Shown piece by piece: positions 5,466 to 7,604 of a stretch of DNA of 7,604 nt; the first letter of the stretch is position 1, and each line of letters starts with the position of its first letter. The notes beneath the pieces were generated by a model. The model did no database searches, had not been told where the DNA came from, and saw nothing but the letters and a program-made list of their open reading frames with translations. The stretch is from CAMBDR01 sp046597185 (GTDB lineage: Bacteria > Pseudomonadota > Gammaproteobacteria > Burkholderiales > Burkholderiaceae_D), in assembly GCA_046597185.1 (NCBI GenBank), contig JBKJLF010000409.1, positions 1 through 7,604 of the forward strand, read 5' to 3'. Position numbers and translations under genes: made by a program.

Positions 5466-5897
5466 TTATTTGCCAGCACCGCCAGGTGGTTCCAGCACAA
5501 AGCCCACTTTGGCAATCGAGGCACGTTGCGCCGTATAAATAACCCGCCCAATTGCTTCGTAGTTGGTGTTTTGGTCACCCCGAATATGCACCTCAGGCTG
5601 AGGTAACTTAACGGCTTCCAGTTTGAGCTTTTCAAACAGTTCGTCCGTATTGGCTACCTTTTTCTGATTCCAAAACATATCGCCATCGGTATTGACAGTG
5701 ATATTAACATTGATCAGGTCTGTTTTGTAAGGCTGATTTTTTTCTGCAGGCAACTTCACCTTAATCGTTTTTAACACGACCGGGCTGGTAATCAGAAAGA
5801 TAATCAGCAAAACCAGCATGATGTCTACCAATGGCGTCGTATTGATTTCCGACATCACTGCATCTTCATCTCCCTCGGAGGCGACTTGCATCGACAT
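5466..5897 (-). CDS. exbD: ExbD-family biopolymer transport protein, first paralogue
   Basis: Partner of ExbB in the proton-driven motor that energises TonB. The 143 residues contain SEINTTPLVDIMLVLLIIF (16-34) with the essential membrane Asp25, matching Asp25 of E. coli ExbD in number and context, one membrane helix (about 23-42), and a periplasmic domain with PQPEVHIRGD (99-108), YEAIGRVIYTAQRA (113-126) and KVGFVLEPP (130-138). The ATG at 5897 is only three bases after the exbB stop, so translation is probably coupled; a second in-frame ATG two codons later is possible. AAGGCGGG inside the exbB end may act as ribosome binding site. It lacks the proline-rich neck of the second copy, which suggests that the two are not interchangeable. 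Confidence 0.95.
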   Translation of the reverse strand: MSMQVASEGDEDAVMSEINTTPLVDIMLVLLIIFLITSPVVLKTIKVKLPAEKNQPYKTDLINVNITVNTDGDMFWNQKKVANTDELFEKLKLEAVKLPQPEVHIRGDQNTNYEAIGRVIYTAQRASIAKVGFVLEPPGGAGK

Positions 5898-5900
5898 GGC

Positions 5901-6848
5901 TTAGCCCGCCTTTTTAGCACCAGCAGCACGACCAGCTTCGCTGGTAGACATGGCACCACTGACCAACACGGAATGCACGTCAGCCGAGAAAGAACGAATT
6001 TCTTCCATGGCACTCTTATTGCGACGCAGCAACCAGTTATAGCCCAACACCGCAGGAACCGCCACAAACAAGCCGAAAGCCGTCATGATCAAGGATTCAC
6101 CCACTGGGCCTGCCACTTTTTCAATCGCTGCGCTACCCGACATCGAAATCGCTGTCAACGCATTATAAATACCCCAAACTGTACCGAACAGACCGATAAA
6201 TGGGGAAGTTGAACCGACGGTTGCCAGGAACGACAGGCCATCACCCAAACGGCTTTGTACTTTGTCTACGGCACGTTGGATCGACATAGTGACCCAGGTG
6301 CTTAAGTCGATTTGTTCAAGCAGCGCGCCGTCATGGTGTTCGGTCGCCTTGAGCCCTGATTCAGCGATAAAGCGATATGGGCTGCCTTCTGTCAGGGTAG
6401 CGGTGCCGCCAGCGATGGAAGACGACTTCCAAAAGCTGCCACGAGTTTCGGTGGTTTGTTTGCCGATTTTTACCTGGTCGATCAGCTTGGTCACGATGAT
6501 GTACCAGCTACCAATGGACATCAAGGCCAAAATGATTGCGGTTGATTTGGTGACGAAGTCACCTTCCTGCCACACCTTCTTAATACCAAAGGGGTTTTCT
6601 ACTTCCACTTTTTCGGACATTGGTTTTGGTGCAGGCGCAGCCGCTTCTGCGGCGGCAGGGGCGGATGCATCTGCAGGAGCAGGTGCGGATGCAGAAGCAG
6701 CGGGAGCTGCTGCTGATGCGGCAGGGGCCGACGCCGACGCCGATGCGGAATCTTGCGCAGCAACGGTTGCGGGTGTCAACGTGACCATCGCGGTAACCGA
6801 CAGCATGACTGCTGCAAAGAATGCGGATAGACGGGTATTTTTAAACAT
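5901..6848 (-). CDS. exbB: ExbB/TolQ/MotA-family proton channel with signal peptide and Ala/Pro-rich linker
   Basis: Forms the pentameric inner-membrane channel of the TonB motor. The start is ATG 6848, set by a strong GGAGGAA ribosome binding site at 6857-6851; an upstream TTG is not needed. Of 315 residues, 1-31 look like a signal peptide (MFKNTR, hydrophobic core, cleavage near VAAQ), 32-76 are a low-complexity Ala/Ser/Pro stretch, and the core begins about residue 85. Membrane helices are at about 101-122, 205-233 and 249-274. The family hallmark TVGSTSPFIGLFGTVWGIYN spans 210-229 and GPVGESLIMTAFGLFVAVPA 247-266. Such N-terminal extensions with a cleavable signal occur in some other proteobacterial ExbB proteins; E. 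coli ExbB lacks one. The 92-base gap upstream of this start to tonB is AT-rich and shows no clear promoter or terminator, so co-transcription with tonB is likely. Confidence 0.95.
   Translation of the reverse strand: MFKNTRLSAFFAAVMLSVTAMVTLTPATVAAQDSASASASAPAASAAAPAASASAPAPADASAPAAAEAAAPAPKPMSEKVEVENPFGIKKVWQEGDFVTKSTAIILALMSIGSWYIIVTKLIDQVKIGKQTTETRGSFWKSSSIAGGTATLTEGSPYRFIAESGLKATEHHDGALLEQIDLSTWVTMSIQRAVDKVQSRLGDGLSFLATVGSTSPFIGLFGTVWGIYNALTAISMSGSAAIEKVAGPVGESLIMTAFGLFVAVPAVLGYNWLLRRNKSAMEEIRSFSADVHSVLVSGAMSTSEAGRAAGAKKAG
6621..6755 (-). repeat. Low-complexity Ala/Ser/Pro-coding stretch in exbB
   Basis: Residues 32-76 of ExbB consist almost only of Ala, Ser and Pro with a few Asp and Glu, encoded by irregular GCx-rich codon strings with short runs such as SASASAS. 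It would place a flexible periplasmic arm between the signal peptide and the first channel helix. The codons vary, so this is not a simple DNA microsatellite. Confidence 0.75.
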
Positions 6849-6850
6849 GC

Positions 6851-6857
6851 TTCCTCC
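6851..6857 (-). promoter_or_regulatory. Shine-Dalgarno site that fixes the exbB start
   Basis: GGAGGAA on the minus strand ends two bases before ATG 6848. It is the strongest ribosome binding site in the window and decides between this ATG and an in-frame TTG at 6878. Confidence 0.8.
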
Positions 6858-6940
6858 AAATTTTCTAAATAGAACCAAACTGCAAAATTAAATAGATATA
6901 AGATTTTTTTGTACTACAAGATTAAAACCTGAATTCGGGA

Positions 6941-7604
6941 TTATTCGATCTTCCATTCATAAGCAACACGTGCCCACGCTTCTACTGGTTTGCCATTTTC
7001 CGTACCTGCGCGGAACTTGTTGCAAGCCGATAATCCCGCTACTGCTGCCTTATCGAGATCGCGGAAACCGCTCGATTTTTCGATTTTCGAATCCTTCACC
7101 CGGCCATCTGCTCCGACCAGGAATGCAATGATGACGGTGCCTTCTTCTTCATTACGTGCTGAATTTTTAGGATATTCGGGTTTCGTGCAATCACTCACAT
7201 TCAAAACCGCAGCCGTTTTAGCCGGTGGCGCTGGCTTGGGTGCTTCTGCCACAGGTGCCGGTGCGGCTGGTGCTTGCGGACGAACAGGTGCCGGTGCTGG
7301 CGGTGCTACATTGGTCGCTGCGGCAATCGGATTGTTTTGCTGCGCCGGCGCTTGGACTACCACTTCAGGTGGTGGAATAAACGGTGGCGGTGGCGTCTTT
7401 ATTTCCGGTGGCGGTGGCGGTGGCGGCAGATCCTGTGGAGGGGGCGGTTTCACCTCCTCGATAATTTTGGTCTCTACCGGATTTTTGATTTTTTCAACCA
7501 AGCGCTTACCCATCCCGGATACGACCAAAAACCCCATCAAAACGTGAAAGGCGACAACAACTATGATGCCAGTCAATCGTTTTGTTGTGTTTTCTTCATT
7601 GTGA
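6941..7604 (-). CDS. tonB: TonB energy transducer (5' end beyond right edge)
   Basis: Carries energy from ExbB/ExbD across the periplasm to TonB-dependent outer-membrane receptors. The frame is open to the window edge with no ATG, reading HNEENTTKRLTG before the membrane helix, so a few N-terminal codons are missing; a TTG at 7576 is unlikely to be the real start. Residue numbers below count from that TTG. The helix IIVVVAFHVLMGFLVV (4-19) keeps the conserved membrane His (11). Residues 44-119 form the periplasm-spanning proline-rich arm, with a run of seven prolines at 51-57. The C-terminal domain (about 122-211) shows CTKPEYPKNSARNEEEGTV, VGADGRVKDSKIEKSSGFRDLD and ends AYEWKIE. Two cysteines (130 and 185) may pair, as in related betaproteobacterial TonBs. 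It heads the visible cluster; its promoter, and any Fur site, is outside. Confidence 0.95.
   Translation of the reverse strand, partial: HNEENTTKRLTGIIVVVAFHVLMGFLVVSGMGKRLVEKIKNPVETKIIEEVKPPPPQDLPPPPPPPEIKTPPPPFIPPPEVVVQAPAQQNNPIAAATNVAPPAPAPVRPQAPAAPAPVAEAPKPAPPAKTAAVLNVSDCTKPEYPKNSARNEEEGTVIIAFLVGADGRVKDSKIEKSSGFRDLDKAAVAGLSACNKFRAGTENGKPVEAWARVAYEWKIE
7220..7447 (-). repeat. Proline-rich coding tract of TonB
   Basis: This segment encodes PPPP, PPPPPPP, PPPP and PPP within 27 residues, followed by an Ala/Pro-rich section. At the DNA level the plus strand shows GGTGGC-type repeats around 7384-7426. The rigid arm is a normal TonB property. Consecutive prolines slow ribosomes and normally require elongation factor EF-P. 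Confidence 0.8.

Noticed and set aside
6262..6891. Plus-strand open frame of 209 codons with an Ala-rich part
   Set aside because: It is antisense to exbB; the Ala-rich part merely mirrors the GC-rich low-complexity codons of ExbB.
6879..6940. Separate promoter or Fur site in front of exbB
   Set aside because: The stretch is AT-rich but no convincing -35/-10 pair or 19-bp Fur-like palindrome was found.
6990..7547. Gly-rich plus-strand open frame of 185 codons
   Set aside because: It is antisense to tonB; glycine codons are the complement of the proline codons.
7592..7604. ATG at 7599 as tonB start
   Set aside because: It is out of frame with tonB and reaches a stop after seven codons.

Overview
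The window reads as an ordinary chromosomal stretch of a betaproteobacterium, most likely Burkholderiales and closest in style to Oxalobacteraceae. This is inferred from the gene order, from the RibF N-terminus and from the TonB/ExbB/ExbD protein types; base composition looks moderate. All nine genes lie on the minus strand, so transcription runs from the right edge to the left. No mobile element, CRISPR array, tRNA or rRNA gene was seen.

Region 1 (about 7604 to 3639) is an energy-transduction cluster: tonB (5' end cut by the window edge), exbB, two consecutive exbD paralogues, and a secreted TPR-repeat protein. TonB, ExbB and ExbD form the inner-membrane motor that uses the proton gradient to drive TonB-dependent outer-membrane transport. 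The TPR protein is probably periplasmic and of unknown job. Two stem-loops sit inside this cluster: one between the two exbD genes, and one resembling an intrinsic terminator just before the TPR gene.

Region 2 (about 3638 to 3434) has no gene. It holds a cluster of inverted repeats built on GTCAAA/TTTGAC, including a 13-bp stem-loop, followed by a near-consensus sigma70 promoter for ribF.

Region 3 (3433 to 1) is a housekeeping block: ribF (FMN/FAD synthesis), lspA (lipoprotein signal peptidase), coaBC (coenzyme A synthesis), dut (dUTPase) and the start of a lipoprotein gene that runs off the left edge. The last three genes are chained by ATGA stop/start overlaps. The pieces fit loosely: RibF makes the FMN that the CoaC half of CoaBC uses, and LspA would process the lipoprotein at the end of the block. 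The striking feature is that ileS, which usually lies between ribF and lspA in betaproteobacteria, is missing. The ribF-lspA junction instead carries an 11-bp tandem repeat, and a second, 12-bp tandem repeat lies on the other side of lspA in the first codons of coaBC. No clearly new multi-gene system was found; the best leads are the ileS-less junction with its repeats, the inverted-repeat cluster before ribF, and the TPR protein.
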